Source: Alphaproteobacteria bacterium | Lineage (GTDB): Bacteria; Pseudomonadota; Alphaproteobacteria; UBA8366; GCA-2717185 | DNA length: 64,000 bases | NCBI GenBank assembly: GCA_012103325.1 | Contig: WLWY01000006.1 | Coordinates: 62,001-126,000 of the forward strand | Reading direction: 5' to 3' | Shown here: piece by piece, positions 1 to 8,861 of the stretch | How positions within the stretch are numbered: position 1 is the stretch's first letter | Layout: each line of letters starts with the position of its first letter | Made by a program: the position numbers and the translations under genes | The notes under the pieces: model-generated | The model's input: only the letters and a program-made list of their open reading frames with translations | Databases searched by the model: none | Told to the model about the DNA's origin: nothing

Positions 1-960
1 GGCAACAACCACTTCAATACCATCGGTAATCTCGTTGTCGATCCCAGGGCCGGTTTTCTGTTCGTGGATTTCGTGACGGGAAGCCTCCTGCAAATAACCG
101 GGCGGGTGACGATCGACTGGGATTCCGACACCGTCAAAGCGATCCCGAGCGCGCGGCGTCTGGTGACATTCGATATCGAGGAGATCGTCGAACTGCCATC
201 GGCGGTGGCTTTGCGTTGGGATGCGACCGCCGACTCCGTTCGCTCCCTCAGATTGATCGAGAAAAACCGGGAGAGCGAGGACATTACGTCATTTGTCTTC
301 GAAGCCCGGGATGGCGGTCCCCTGCCTCTCTACGAAGCGGGCCAATATCTGCCGATCGAGCTGGACATACCAAGCGGCGCGATCAGCCGCACCTATTCGC
401 TCTCCGGTCCGCCAAGCACGGAACGCTATCGCATTTCCGTAAAGCGTGAGCCCATGGGAGCAGCGTCACGCCACCTTCACGACCATGTCGAGGTTGGCGC
501 CTTCGTCGATGCCCGCAAGCCTGCCGGGGACCTCATACTGCCATGCGATAAATGTCCCGTCGTGCTGGTGAGCGCCGGTGTCGGAATAACGCCGATGGCG
601 GCAATGCTTCACACTCTCGCCGTCGAAGAGGGCGAACGTCCGGTCTGGTTCGTACACGGTGCCAGAAACAGTCGCCAGCACGCTTTGGCAAACGAGATGC
701 GGCAACTTGCTGCGGTCAGGCAGGGAGTCAGTCTGCATATCGCGTACAGCCGGCCGCTTGCCGAAGACAAGCGCGGTGTTGAATACGACAGCGAGGGGCG
801 GGTCGATGGCGATTTGATCCGGTCCTTCATGGCCATGCCGGAAGCGCACTACCTGCTATGCGGTCCGACGGCGTTTATGGCCGACATTCAAGGCACGCTG
901 GAGGATCACGATATTCCATCGGAGCGCATCCATACGGAGTCGTTCGGACCGACTGGTTGA
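1..960 (+). CDS. PNPOx-like / ferredoxin-NADP reductase-like flavoprotein, 5' truncated
   Basis: The reading frame is open from base 1, so the gene starts upstream of the window; the GTG at 64 is internal. The first residues (GNNHFNTIGNLVVDPRAG) match the end of a pyridoxamine-5'-phosphate-oxidase-like flavin domain. A ferredoxin-reductase module follows, with the FAD motif RTYSLSG, the NAD(P) loop SAGVGITPM and the late motif LLCGPTAFM. The protein ends at GPTG with no C-terminal 2Fe-2S ferredoxin domain, which many relatives carry. The family moves electrons from NAD(P)H through flavin to an unidentified acceptor. The fusion class is well supported; the substrate is unknown. The gene has no obvious operon partner downstream. 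Confidence 0.85.
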   Translation, partial: GNNHFNTIGNLVVDPRAGFLFVDFVTGSLLQITGRVTIDWDSDTVKAIPSARRLVTFDIEEIVELPSAVALRWDATADSVRSLRLIEKNRESEDITSFVFEARDGGPLPLYEAGQYLPIELDIPSGAISRTYSLSGPPSTERYRISVKREPMGAASRHLHDHVEVGAFVDARKPAGDLILPCDKCPVVLVSAGVGITPMAAMLHTLAVEEGERPVWFVHGARNSRQHALANEMRQLAAVRQGVSLHIAYSRPLAEDKRGVEYDSEGRVDGDLIRSFMAMPEAHYLLCGPTAFMADIQGTLEDHDIPSERIHTESFGPTG

Positions 961-1137
961 GCGCGCGAGACCGGTCAAACAATTGCTCTGGAATATCTCA
1001 TCGGAAGACGTGCTCGATAAGCCTCGATTTAATACAGCCGTTTCGACGGGGGAGTGTCCATTCAGGGAGAATCGTCTAGGCTAACTTCGCGACGACATAA
1101 CGCCGAAAAACGAGTGCTGAGTGATCGAGGGACAGTG

Positions 1138-2031
1138 ATGCGAATACAACGAACGTTTCTACTTCTGGCTTTTCTACTTCTCGCAGCCTGCGGCTCGATT
1201 CCTCAACAAGAGCTTGCCGCCTATACCGATGCGGTTACGGCGGCCCGCACTTCGGGCGAGCAAATGACTCAGGACTGGATCGCCGCGCGCGCAGAACTGA
1301 CCCGTCGGGAAGTAGCGAAGAAACCTCCCCCCAAAACCCCAGCGCCAACCTTTGCCATTCCCATCCGCTGGACGCCGCCGGTCAGCGATACGACCCCACC
1401 GACGGCAGCGCAGGTCCGTCTGATGGCGTGGCAAGTAATCGCGGATTACACGGCCATCTTGGCGGCGCTGAACGCGGGCAAAAGCATCGACACGGTGAAG
1501 GAATCAACGGGAAATCTCATAAACCTTGTCGAAAAAGCCGCAAGCGCCGCAGGAAGCGCCATTCCCGGTGCCAGCGCCATCGTGCCGCTCTTCAAGGAAC
1601 TGGCCGGGCAGTTGGAGCAAGCCCGGCTTAACGGGGAGTTCAAGAAAGCGATCAACAAAGGCACGCCGATACTGCGCAAGATACTCACGGTCTTTCGCAA
1701 AGACGCGGCCAGTCATTACCAACTGCGCGCCGCCCTCGCAAACGAAGACTATGTGAGGGTCGAAAGGGAAGCCGGCAAATCGAAAGCCGAGCAAAAGAAA
1801 ATGCGGCTCCAGCAGTTACGGATCAAAGCCGAAATGGATGAATTCCGGAACAGTTTGAACGCCTATTACACGCTTCTGGACCAGACCGGCCAAAGTATCG
1901 ATGCCTTGATTAAGGCGACGAACAAGCCAATCGACTTCAAGAGCGAGGCGGTTCGTATTCTCGATACCGCCAACACGCTGAAGACGCACTGGGTCGCATA
2001 TCAAAACGCCCGCAACGAGCAAAAACCATAA
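1138..2031 (+). CDS. putative lipoprotein, unknown function
   Basis: 297 residues. The ATG at 1138 follows a GAGGG ribosome site and opens a lipoprotein signal peptide: charged MRIQR, a hydrophobic run, and the lipobox LAAC with Cys at residue 20. The next residue is Gly, so the usual Asp inner-membrane retention signal is absent and outer-membrane sorting is possible. A Pro-rich linker (about residues 62-80) leads into a mainly helical domain with a Gly/Ala-rich amphipathic stretch near residues 140-165 and a Lys/Gln-rich coiled-coil-like region near 220-250. I recognise no family. It lies 24 bp upstream of a small cytoplasmic-looking gene and is probably co-transcribed with it. Confidence 0.75.
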   Translation: MRIQRTFLLLAFLLLAACGSIPQQELAAYTDAVTAARTSGEQMTQDWIAARAELTRREVAKKPPPKTPAPTFAIPIRWTPPVSDTTPPTAAQVRLMAWQVIADYTAILAALNAGKSIDTVKESTGNLINLVEKAASAAGSAIPGASAIVPLFKELAGQLEQARLNGEFKKAINKGTPILRKILTVFRKDAASHYQLRAALANEDYVRVEREAGKSKAEQKKMRLQQLRIKAEMDEFRNSLNAYYTLLDQTGQSIDALIKATNKPIDFKSEAVRILDTANTLKTHWVAYQNARNEQKP

Positions 2032-2055
2032 TTTGCCATAGAGGAGAAACGGGGC

Positions 2056-2394
2056 ATGCCAGCAAGCAATGAAACGGAAATTGTCGAACTGATGACCGAC
2101 GCCGCGGCGGCGCTGAAGGCGCTCAACGATGCCGATGGCGCAGACCAGGATACCAAAGACGCCGCATATGAAGCGTATGTCGACGTGCTGCGCCTTATCG
2201 GGTTGCACGCTGTTGCAAGTTACGAAGGCAGAACTGCCCTCCTGACCGGCTTGATCGCCGAACTGGCGGAAGTGAACAAGTCGATCCAGGTTTCGAACCC
2301 GATCGTGCCGTATGTCGACGAGTTGACGAAAATTGGCGACAAGGCGGTCGACCTCTTCAAGAAAGAGAAAAAAGCAGCCGCGAGCGGGGGATAG
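2056..2394 (+). CDS. small helical protein of unknown function
   Basis: 112 residues starting at an ATG behind a strong GAGGAGAAAC ribosome site, 24 bp after the lipoprotein gene. The sequence is acidic and helix-rich (alternating Ala, Leu, Glu and Asp), has no signal peptide or membrane segment, and ends in a Lys/Ala tail. I recognise no domain. The tight spacing suggests translation with the lipoprotein and a possible partner role, which is inference only. It ends 8 bp before the end of the convergent LLM gene. Confidence 0.7.
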   Translation: MPASNETEIVELMTDAAAALKALNDADGADQDTKDAAYEAYVDVLRLIGLHAVASYEGRTALLTGLIAELAEVNKSIQVSNPIVPYVDELTKIGDKAVDLFKKEKKAAASGG

Positions 2395-2402
2395 CGTCGG
2401 CG

Positions 2403-3512
2403 TTACGCCGCCTTTGGCAGCGAATCCGATAATCGCCCCTTAAACTTCGGCAGGACCTTCGTGGAAAACAGCCTCGCCGCCTTGGCGTGCGGGAAACCAG
2501 ACAGGCAAAAGCTGGTGCAGCCCGCCTCGACGAACTCGTCGAGGGTGGCGGCGATCTGATCCGGCGTGCCGACGACGGCGATGCCCGCACCGGCGCGCAC
2601 CATGGAGATTCCCGTCCAGAGGTGGGGGTGGATTTTCATGTCGTCGCCGGATTCTTCCAGCAACTGCCAGACCCGCTGGTTCGCTTCCGACGTCTTGCGG
2701 ATGCTCTCGGCCGCGTTTTGACCTTTATTGTCGTTGTACAGTTTGAACTTCGTCGCGCCGGCGATCAGGCGATGGGCGTTGTCCCAGGCTTCTTCCTCGG
2801 TGTCAGCGCAGACGATCTGCAGCCGCATACCGAACTGTATGGCGTCCTCGCGGCCGTATTTGGCGGCGCGTTGGCGCATATCCTTGATCTTCTCGGCGAT
2901 CACCGCGGGCTTGTCGCCCCAGAACAGATGCACCGTGGAGTGCTTCGCCGAAATTTCCATCGCCTGTTCCGAACCGCCGCCAAGGAAGAAGGGCGGATGC
3001 GGCTGCTGCAGCGGTTTCGGCATGATCACCTGATTGACCTGATAGTGCTGGCCCTCGTAGCCGATGGGTTCGTCGGACGCCCACAACCGCTTCATGATCT
3101 GGACTTCTTCATCCATCTTCTCGTAGCGGACCTGCTTGCTGTCGGGAATGCCGTCGGCCTTCGTGTCGTCGTCGCTGATCCCGGCAATCAGGTTGATGCA
3201 GAGCCGGCCGCCGGTAAGCTGGTCGAGCGTCGCGTACATCTTGGCGGACAGCGACGGATTGCAGTATCCGGAGCGCAGCGCGATCAACGGGGCGATATTC
3301 TTGGTCCGCGCGGCGTAGAAGGCAGCCGTAACCGTCGCCTCCCAACATGTCGCATTGACCGGCATCAACAGATACTTGAAGCCCCCTTCGTCTGCGGCCT
3401 TCACGACCTCCTCGAACAGCTCAGGACTCTGCGCAATGGTCTGGTCCGGATCGGCGAGGCAGGTGCTGTCGCCACTGGTCGGCAGAAACCAGCCGAAGGT
3501 CAGGTCAGTCAT
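2403..3512 (-). CDS. LLM-class flavin-dependent monooxygenase, SsuD-like
   Basis: 369 residues from the ATG at 3512 (MTDLTFGWFLPTSGD), placed behind an AAGAAGGA ribosome site; the open frame extends further but without family similarity. The luciferase-like TIM barrel is clear: KYLLMPVNATCWEATVTAAF, IAPLIALRSGYCNPSLSAKM, GRLCINLIAG and PHPPFFLGGGSEQA are typical of the alkanesulfonate monooxygenase (SsuD) group. Such enzymes use FMNH2 and O2 to cleave C-S or oxidise carbonyl substrates and need a separate flavin reductase. No ssu transporter is adjacent, so the substrate is open. The gene is divergent from an acyl-CoA-dehydrogenase-like flavoenzyme across 82 bp, suggesting shared control. Confidence 0.88.
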   Translation of the reverse strand: MTDLTFGWFLPTSGDSTCLADPDQTIAQSPELFEEVVKAADEGGFKYLLMPVNATCWEATVTAAFYAARTKNIAPLIALRSGYCNPSLSAKMYATLDQLTGGRLCINLIAGISDDDTKADGIPDSKQVRYEKMDEEVQIMKRLWASDEPIGYEGQHYQVNQVIMPKPLQQPHPPFFLGGGSEQAMEISAKHSTVHLFWGDKPAVIAEKIKDMRQRAAKYGREDAIQFGMRLQIVCADTEEEAWDNAHRLIAGATKFKLYNDNKGQNAAESIRKTSEANQRVWQLLEESGDDMKIHPHLWTGISMVRAGAGIAVVGTPDQIAATLDEFVEAGCTSFCLSGFPHAKAARLFSTKVLPKFKGRLSDSLPKAA

Positions 3513-3594
3513 CACGTCATCCTTCTTTGTTCTATCTGCAGCACAAACAATCAGGTATTTGCCGCCGGTCCGCAACTATGCCAAACCATGCGGC

Positions 3595-4752
3595 ATGGAA
3601 ATGGCCAACCAGAAACAAGCGCTGCTCGATGCGGTCAGCGAGATCGCCGACACCCTGATCGCACAGGCGCCAATCGACGAGGCGAACGCCACGCTTTCCG
3701 CGGAATCGGTTAGGGTGTTGGAGGACGCCGGCCTGTTCCGGCTGAAACTTCCGGCGGTCCTCGGCGGCGCGGAAGCGGATCCGACGACGCAAATGCTGGT
3801 CCTCGAAGCCTTGGCGCATGTCAGTTCGGCCGCCAGTTGGTGCGTCATGGTCGGCGCCACCTCCGTCGGCCTGCCGGGCGCGTTTCTGCCCGACGAGGCG
3901 ATCGAGACGATCTTCCCGGCGGGCCAGGTCCCGCGCGGGGCGGTCGTCGCGATGCCCATCGGCAAGACCGAGATCGTCGAAGGCGGCTATCGCCTGACCG
4001 GCCGCTGGCCCTTCGGCAGCGGCGTACGCCATTCTGAATGGATCGCCGCCGGCGCCATCGTGCAGCGCGACGGCCAAGCCGAACGGCGCATGATGGTCTT
4101 TCCGACCGCATCGGCGACCATTCACGACAACTGGCAGGTCGCCGGCCTGAAAGGAACGGGCAGTTGCGATTTTTCGGTGGACGGCCTGTTCGTCCCGGAG
4201 GCGTTTACGTGGGACCAGCTCAATGGCGTGCCGAAACGGGGCGGACCGCTGTACCGCATCGGCCATCCCGGGTTCGTCGCCAACGAGCATGCGGGCTTCG
4301 CGCTGGGCGTCGGCTGCCGGGCGCTCGATGCGTTCAAAGAGCGCGAGGTGGCAAAACGGCGGGGATATACCAAGGATCCGTCTAAGCTCGCGGCCCGGCC
4401 GGCGGTACAGCGCATGATCGGGACTGGAGAGCTGCGCCTGCGCGCCGCCCGCGCGCTGGCGATCCAAATAAACGATACGGTGTGGCAGACCGTGCGGTCG
4501 GGCGGCACGCCCACGACCCGTCTGCAGGGCGAACTCCGGGCGGTCGCTTCTTACTGCACGGAGGTGGCGCTGGACGTGGTGACCGAGGCGTTTCGCTATT
4601 CGGGCGGCGGCGCGATCTACCAGCAGAATATCCTGCAACAATGCCTGCGCGACATGAACGTCGCCGCACAGCATCTCGTGGTCAGTGAAATCGCCTATGA
4701 AAATCTGGGCCAGATGATATTGGGAGTCCCCGACGTCAATCCGATGCAATAG
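3595..4752 (+). CDS. acyl-CoA dehydrogenase-fold flavin-dependent monooxygenase
   Basis: 385 residues from ATG 3595 (MEMANQKQ); the ATG at 3601 is an equally possible start. It has the acyl-CoA dehydrogenase fold in its oxygenase branch (DszC, HsaA and C2-HpaH types): an N-terminal helical domain with LEDAGLFRLKLPAVLGG, WCVMVGATSVGLPG, the beta-domain GRWPFGSGVRHSEW and KGTGSCDFSVDGLFVP, and a C-terminal helical domain with YSGGGAIY and QQCLRDMNVAAQH. The catalytic Glu of true acyl-CoA dehydrogenases is not evident. Members bind reduced flavin from a separate reductase. The divergent LLM flavoenzyme upstream makes a two-oxygenase module plausible. Substrate unknown. Confidence 0.85.
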   Translation: MEMANQKQALLDAVSEIADTLIAQAPIDEANATLSAESVRVLEDAGLFRLKLPAVLGGAEADPTTQMLVLEALAHVSSAASWCVMVGATSVGLPGAFLPDEAIETIFPAGQVPRGAVVAMPIGKTEIVEGGYRLTGRWPFGSGVRHSEWIAAGAIVQRDGQAERRMMVFPTASATIHDNWQVAGLKGTGSCDFSVDGLFVPEAFTWDQLNGVPKRGGPLYRIGHPGFVANEHAGFALGVGCRALDAFKEREVAKRRGYTKDPSKLAARPAVQRMIGTGELRLRAARALAIQINDTVWQTVRSGGTPTTRLQGELRAVASYCTEVALDVVTEAFRYSGGGAIYQQNILQQCLRDMNVAAQHLVVSEIAYENLGQMILGVPDVNPMQ

Positions 4753-4779
4753 ACCGGCGAAATACCGTACACTGGACCG

Positions 4780-6093
4780 ATGGCGCTCCAAACAGATGAT
4801 GCGGGGAATCACCCCCGGCTTCTGATGCTGGCCTCTCCGGCGGCGTTTGCCGACGAGCTGCCCAATCTCGGAGACCGCGCGCTACAAAGCGGCTTCAACG
4901 CACTGGTCAGGGACGACCTGCCAACCGCACGCATTCTGCACGACGGGTGGAACACGTTCCCGCTCGAAACCTATCGGCATGTGCAAAAGTTCGATGGGCC
5001 CGTCGAACAGGCAATCGAAACGTCATTCGAAACCTTCAAACGCCGCGCCGAAACGCACCCGCCCCTTCATAAAACGCTTAATCGGATCTTGCATTCACCC
5101 GCGTTCGATCGGTTTCCGTTGATGACGCGACTAAACAGCTTAGCGCGCCATCGGACGGGGCAAAATTTTCGACAGGCGATTGCGCCTCGCCTGTTTCCTA
5201 AGCTCGCGGCCTGGCAGTTCGCCGCGAAGCTAAAGGCCTCGGAGGTGGCGATATTCAATGCGGGCGGTCTGCTTTCCGACCATCTCGCACATTATTTGCC
5301 CGGCCGTATCCTTTCTTTGTTTGCGGCAAAGCGGGCGGGGCTGAAAGTCGTCATCGTGAACTTTTCGTTTGCCATCGAAAACGAGGCGTTGCGACGCCTC
5401 GTCCGCGCCACCATGCAAGCGGTCGATCTTCACGTCGTGCGGGAAAGCCATTCGCGCGATGCCCTGACCACGCTCGGCGTTGACGAGAACCGCATTATTC
5501 TCACCAGGGACACCGCCTTCAATGCAGACTTCGCATCTACCGAACCGGCTATGCGCAAACCGCGCATCGCCCTGTTCGTGCGCGGCGACCGGGCGGTCGA
5601 TATTCAGACATGGGCCACGTTGGCGCGCTGGATGCGCCGCGAACTGGATGTGGGCGTTATTTACCTGCATGGTTGCCATAAGAACGATGTCGCGGTACGC
5701 ATTGCGCTGGGCGAAAACTGCGCATTGGATGACGACGGAGTGCCGCTGAACAATAGCGATACGATGCGCGCCCTGTCCGAATGCGCATTCGCCGTTTCCG
5801 ATCGGTATCACGGCCTGATTTTTGCCATGCAGGCGGAGGTCCCGTTCGCAGCAGTCGAATCGACAACCCATAAAACTGCCGGCTTGCTGAAGGATTTCGA
5901 GTATTCGCTGCCGGCGCTTCCGACATTGACGGCCGATAGTCTCGATCAATACAAGGCGGCTATCGGCGAAGCCTACAATTCTCGCGAGGCATTGGCACAA
6001 GAACTGAGCGGCAAGGCCGCTGCGGCAAGAACGAAGCTTATCGGCGATTACCGCAGCGTATTCGACAAATTGGGGCTTATGAACCGAACATGA
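4780..6093 (+). CDS. polysaccharide pyruvyl transferase family protein
   Basis: 437 residues, ATG start. The C-terminal half carries family hallmarks: a GGLLSDHLAHYLPGR region, a nucleotide-binding-like IALFVRGDRAVD strand, and SDRYHGLIFAMQAEVPFAAVE, matching the conserved SxRYHxxIFA...PF segment. Such enzymes move pyruvate from phosphoenolpyruvate onto glycans, forming ketals in exopolysaccharide or cell-wall polymers. The N-terminal 100 residues contain the expected NLGDRALQSGF motif. The stop codon overlaps the start of the sulfotransferase gene (ATGA), so the two are translationally coupled and probably decorate the same surface glycan. No glycosyltransferases are adjacent. Confidence 0.85.
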   Translation: MALQTDDAGNHPRLLMLASPAAFADELPNLGDRALQSGFNALVRDDLPTARILHDGWNTFPLETYRHVQKFDGPVEQAIETSFETFKRRAETHPPLHKTLNRILHSPAFDRFPLMTRLNSLARHRTGQNFRQAIAPRLFPKLAAWQFAAKLKASEVAIFNAGGLLSDHLAHYLPGRILSLFAAKRAGLKVVIVNFSFAIENEALRRLVRATMQAVDLHVVRESHSRDALTTLGVDENRIILTRDTAFNADFASTEPAMRKPRIALFVRGDRAVDIQTWATLARWMRRELDVGVIYLHGCHKNDVAVRIALGENCALDDDGVPLNNSDTMRALSECAFAVSDRYHGLIFAMQAEVPFAAVESTTHKTAGLLKDFEYSLPALPTLTADSLDQYKAAIGEAYNSREALAQELSGKAAAARTKLIGDYRSVFDKLGLMNRT

Positions 6094-6989
6094 CATTGCC
6101 AACTTTCTATATCGCGGGTGCCGGTCGCAGCGGCTCCACCTCACTTGAAGCGTATTGCCGGGCACATCCGGAAATCTTCATGCCGTCGATCAAGGAACCG
6201 AACTATTTCATCTTCGGTCATGCGGGTTTCAGAGCGGGCGGGCCACAGGGCGCGCATCGAAACCGGACGTCGATAAGGAGCTTAAAAAAATACAAAGCCC
6301 TTTTTCGCGACGCCGGCGACGCAAAGGCGATTGGCGAGGGATCGGTAAGTTATTTGGCGTATCCGGAAGCCTGCGCCGGCATCCGGGAACTGACGCCACA
6401 TGCCAAGCTCATCTTCATATTGCGACAACCGGTCGACCGCGCCTTTTCCTCGTACCAAAAATTTTCCGAAAGCGTTCCGGATCCAGCCGGCTCATTCGAA
6501 GCCGCATGGCGAGATCATGAAAGGCGCATGACAGAGAATTGGTTCACAGCCCAATACAAGAGAAAAAGCCTTTACTACGAGCAACTTAAGGTCTGGCTCG
6601 ACTCGTTCGACAAAAATCAAATCCGCATCTACCTGTATGAAGACCTGCGCGCCGATCCCAAGGCATTGATGCGCGATCTCTATGAATTTGTCGGCGTCGA
6701 TCCCAGCTTCGATCCGAACGTCTCCATCGTGCACAACCGACGCGGAGAAATCGCCAATCCGATCCTGCGTTGGACCTGGCGCAATAGTGAAGACTTGCGG
6801 TCCTGGGTTGCGCCCCATCTGCCGCTCTCCTGGCGTGGTCAGTTTTTTCGTCTCATCGCCCGAGGCGAACGGGCATCGCCCGGCGAACGGCTCGACCCGG
6901 CGCTACGAGCGCAGCTGACCGAAGAAATCAAAGACGATATCCTGAAAACGCAGGACCTCATCGGCCGCGACCTTTCGCACTGGCTGTGA
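6090..6989 (+). CDS. sulfotransferase domain protein
   Basis: 299 residues. The N-terminal 5'-phosphosulfate-binding loop AGAGRSGSTSLEAYCRAHP and the 3'-phosphate-binding segment FILRQPVDRAFSSYQKF identify a PAPS-dependent sulfotransferase of the heparan N-sulfotransferase-like type. KEPNYF after the first loop and IYLYEDLRADP later are also family-typical. There is no signal peptide, so it acts in the cytoplasm on a carrier-linked or small-molecule substrate. The ATG lies inside the upstream stop (ATGA overlap with the pyruvyl transferase), giving a two-gene glycan-modification operon. Acceptor unknown. PAPS-supply genes are not in the window. Confidence 0.9.
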   Translation: MTLPTFYIAGAGRSGSTSLEAYCRAHPEIFMPSIKEPNYFIFGHAGFRAGGPQGAHRNRTSIRSLKKYKALFRDAGDAKAIGEGSVSYLAYPEACAGIRELTPHAKLIFILRQPVDRAFSSYQKFSESVPDPAGSFEAAWRDHERRMTENWFTAQYKRKSLYYEQLKVWLDSFDKNQIRIYLYEDLRADPKALMRDLYEFVGVDPSFDPNVSIVHNRRGEIANPILRWTWRNSEDLRSWVAPHLPLSWRGQFFRLIARGERASPGERLDPALRAQLTEEIKDDILKTQDLIGRDLSHWL

Positions 6990-7074
6990 CCGCCGCGGCG
7001 TAGTTACGGAAAACCTTGCGCACCGCTGAATTCAGACCCTACGCTGAAGGTCCAATGTTCAGGGGGACGCAGCG

Positions 7075-8295
7075 ATGACACGGACGATTGAGCAAATTCT
7101 GGGCAAGCGGGCGATTGCAGCAGTGCGCAAACCGCTGGAAACCGCGGGAGGACTGCCGGGGGCAGCCTATACGGGGCAGGAGTTTTTCGACCTCGAACAG
7201 ACAACGCTCTTTCCACGCACTTGGATGGGGGTCGGCTTCGAAAGCGATATTCCCAAGCCTGGCGACGCGATGCCGATCATGGTGGGCAAACTGCCGGTCA
7301 TCCTGGTGCGCAACAAGGCGGGCGAGATCAAGGCGTTCCATAATGTCTGCCGCCACCGCGCATCGATGGTTGTCATGGAGCCGCAGAAGGGGCTGAATTT
7401 TCTGACCTGCCCGTACCATGCCTGGGCCTGGGACCTCGACGGCGGTCTGAAGGCGATGCCCTATTTCGACGGCACGAAAAACAGCCGCAATACCGATCTC
7501 GACAAATGCAAGCTTGGCCTGGCGCCAGTGCGCTGCGCGGTCTGGCACCACTGGATCTTTGTCAATCTCGACGGCAAGGCCCCGCCCATAGAGCAGCATA
7601 TGAAGCCGTTCGCAGACCTGATCAAAGGCGCCGATATTGGCGCGACCCGTATCAGCAAGCGCCTCGACTGGGAGTTCGATGCGAACTGGAAGTTTCAGAA
7701 CGATAATTGGGAGACCTACCATCACGCCTGGGTCCATGGCGGGATATTCAACAAAATGTCCGAGGATCTGGACATGAAGACCGGCGAGCCGTGGACCGAG
7801 TCGTTGCAGGACGGCAGTTTCGTGACCCTGAAGGCCCGCAAGGGCCGGCCGGCGCGGCCCAATACCGGCCGCAAAGGCGATGTCGCGACGCCCTTACCGG
7901 AGATTCCGCAGGCACCCTGCGCCGAGCGGACATTGAGCACGAGCATCCTCTTTCCCAACGTGACGATCACGATGATGGACAATTATATCGCGACGGTGAT
8001 CTCCGATCCGATCGCGCCCGACCGCACGGTCGCGAGACTCGCGTTCTATTTCGTCGGCGGGGCGGCCAAGAGCAAGAAATACGCCGCGGGCCGCAAACAG
8101 GTACTCGACCGCTGGCTCGGCAAATCACGTTCCTCGACCGGACGGGACGGCATCCGCAGCCAGGATTTCGGCATCTGGGAAGCGCAGCAGATCGCCCGGC
8201 AGTCCCCGGTCGCGGACGACGTGGTGTTCTCACCGGTGTGGGAGAGCAATATTCACCACTTCCAAAACCAAGTGCTCGACACGATGCAGGGATAA
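7075..8295 (+). CDS. Rieske aromatic-ring-hydroxylating oxygenase, alpha subunit type
   Basis: 406 residues. The Rieske 2Fe-2S motif is CRH (near residue 91) followed by CPYHAW (near residue 109). The catalytic domain carries the mononuclear iron motif in NWETYHHAWVH. The length and order fit the catalytic subunit of ring-hydroxylating or N-demethylating oxygenases. No beta subunit, ferredoxin or reductase lies beside it, so electron supply must come from elsewhere; the flavoprotein at 1-960 is only a candidate by proximity. The gene is followed 13 bp later by an ATC-hydrolase-like gene, implying a shared pathway. Start ATG 7075 is preceded by a GGGGGA ribosome site. Confidence 0.92.
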   Translation: MTRTIEQILGKRAIAAVRKPLETAGGLPGAAYTGQEFFDLEQTTLFPRTWMGVGFESDIPKPGDAMPIMVGKLPVILVRNKAGEIKAFHNVCRHRASMVVMEPQKGLNFLTCPYHAWAWDLDGGLKAMPYFDGTKNSRNTDLDKCKLGLAPVRCAVWHHWIFVNLDGKAPPIEQHMKPFADLIKGADIGATRISKRLDWEFDANWKFQNDNWETYHHAWVHGGIFNKMSEDLDMKTGEPWTESLQDGSFVTLKARKGRPARPNTGRKGDVATPLPEIPQAPCAERTLSTSILFPNVTITMMDNYIATVISDPIAPDRTVARLAFYFVGGAAKSKKYAAGRKQVLDRWLGKSRSSTGRDGIRSQDFGIWEAQQIARQSPVADDVVFSPVWESNIHHFQNQVLDTMQG

Positions 8296-8308
8296 GAAAG
8301 GACACCGC

Positions 8309-8782
8309 ATGGATTCGTTACCGATCATCGAACTGCGCCGAATCGAGGCGAATATTATCAAGCCGATCTATGACGAGATGGTGCGGTCGCTCGGTAAGGA
8401 ACAGGCGCAAGAAATCCTTGGCCGCGCCATCATCCAGAACGCCATGGACCATGGCGCGAGTTACGCGGCAAACGAAAACGTTGAGCCCGACTTGACCGCC
8501 TTCGCCGCGCTGCTGCCGCAATGGACGCAGAACGACGCGCTGGAAATCGACATGATCGAACAGTCCGAATCGCAACTTGATTTCAACGTCACGCGCTGCC
8601 GCTATTCGGAGATGTACCGCGAGATGGGACTGGGCGAGATCGGACATCTGCTGTCCTGCAATCGCGATGGGTCGTTCTGCGACGGCTACAATCCGGACAT
8701 CAAACTGACCCGTACGCAGACTAAAATGTCCGGCGCGAGCCATTGCGATTTTCGTTATGCCTACGAACCGAAGGGCGAATGA
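8309..8782 (+). CDS. L-2-amino-thiazoline-4-carboxylic acid hydrolase-like protein
   Basis: 157 residues. The second half matches the ATC-hydrolase family: TRCRYSEMYREMGLGEIG, LLSCNRDGSFCDGYNPDIK, LTRTQTKMSGASHCDFRY. Characterised members open the thiazoline ring of L-2-amino-delta2-thiazoline-4-carboxylate on the route to L-cysteine. Many family members sit in unrelated catabolic clusters, so the real substrate may differ. The conserved Cys and His residues of the family are present. It is translated from an AGAAAGGA ribosome site 13 bp after the Rieske gene, which argues for one pathway acting on an N- or S-containing heterocycle (inference). Confidence 0.85.
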   Translation: MDSLPIIELRRIEANIIKPIYDEMVRSLGKEQAQEILGRAIIQNAMDHGASYAANENVEPDLTAFAALLPQWTQNDALEIDMIEQSESQLDFNVTRCRYSEMYREMGLGEIGHLLSCNRDGSFCDGYNPDIKLTRTQTKMSGASHCDFRYAYEPKGE

Positions 8783-8861
8783 CCGAACGCGAATTGCACC
8801 GCGCGGTCTCGGGGACTAAAAAGATGAGACCAGTAAAATTTGTCTCGGGGGATCGAGTTTC

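Noticed and set aside
2487..3713. 408-residue plus-strand frame opposite the LLM gene
   Set aside because: It is antisense to a clear LLM enzyme; long antisense frames are common in GC-rich DNA.
3532..4812. 426-residue minus-strand frame opposite the acyl-CoA-dehydrogenase-like gene
   Set aside because: Antisense shadow of a gene with clear family motifs.
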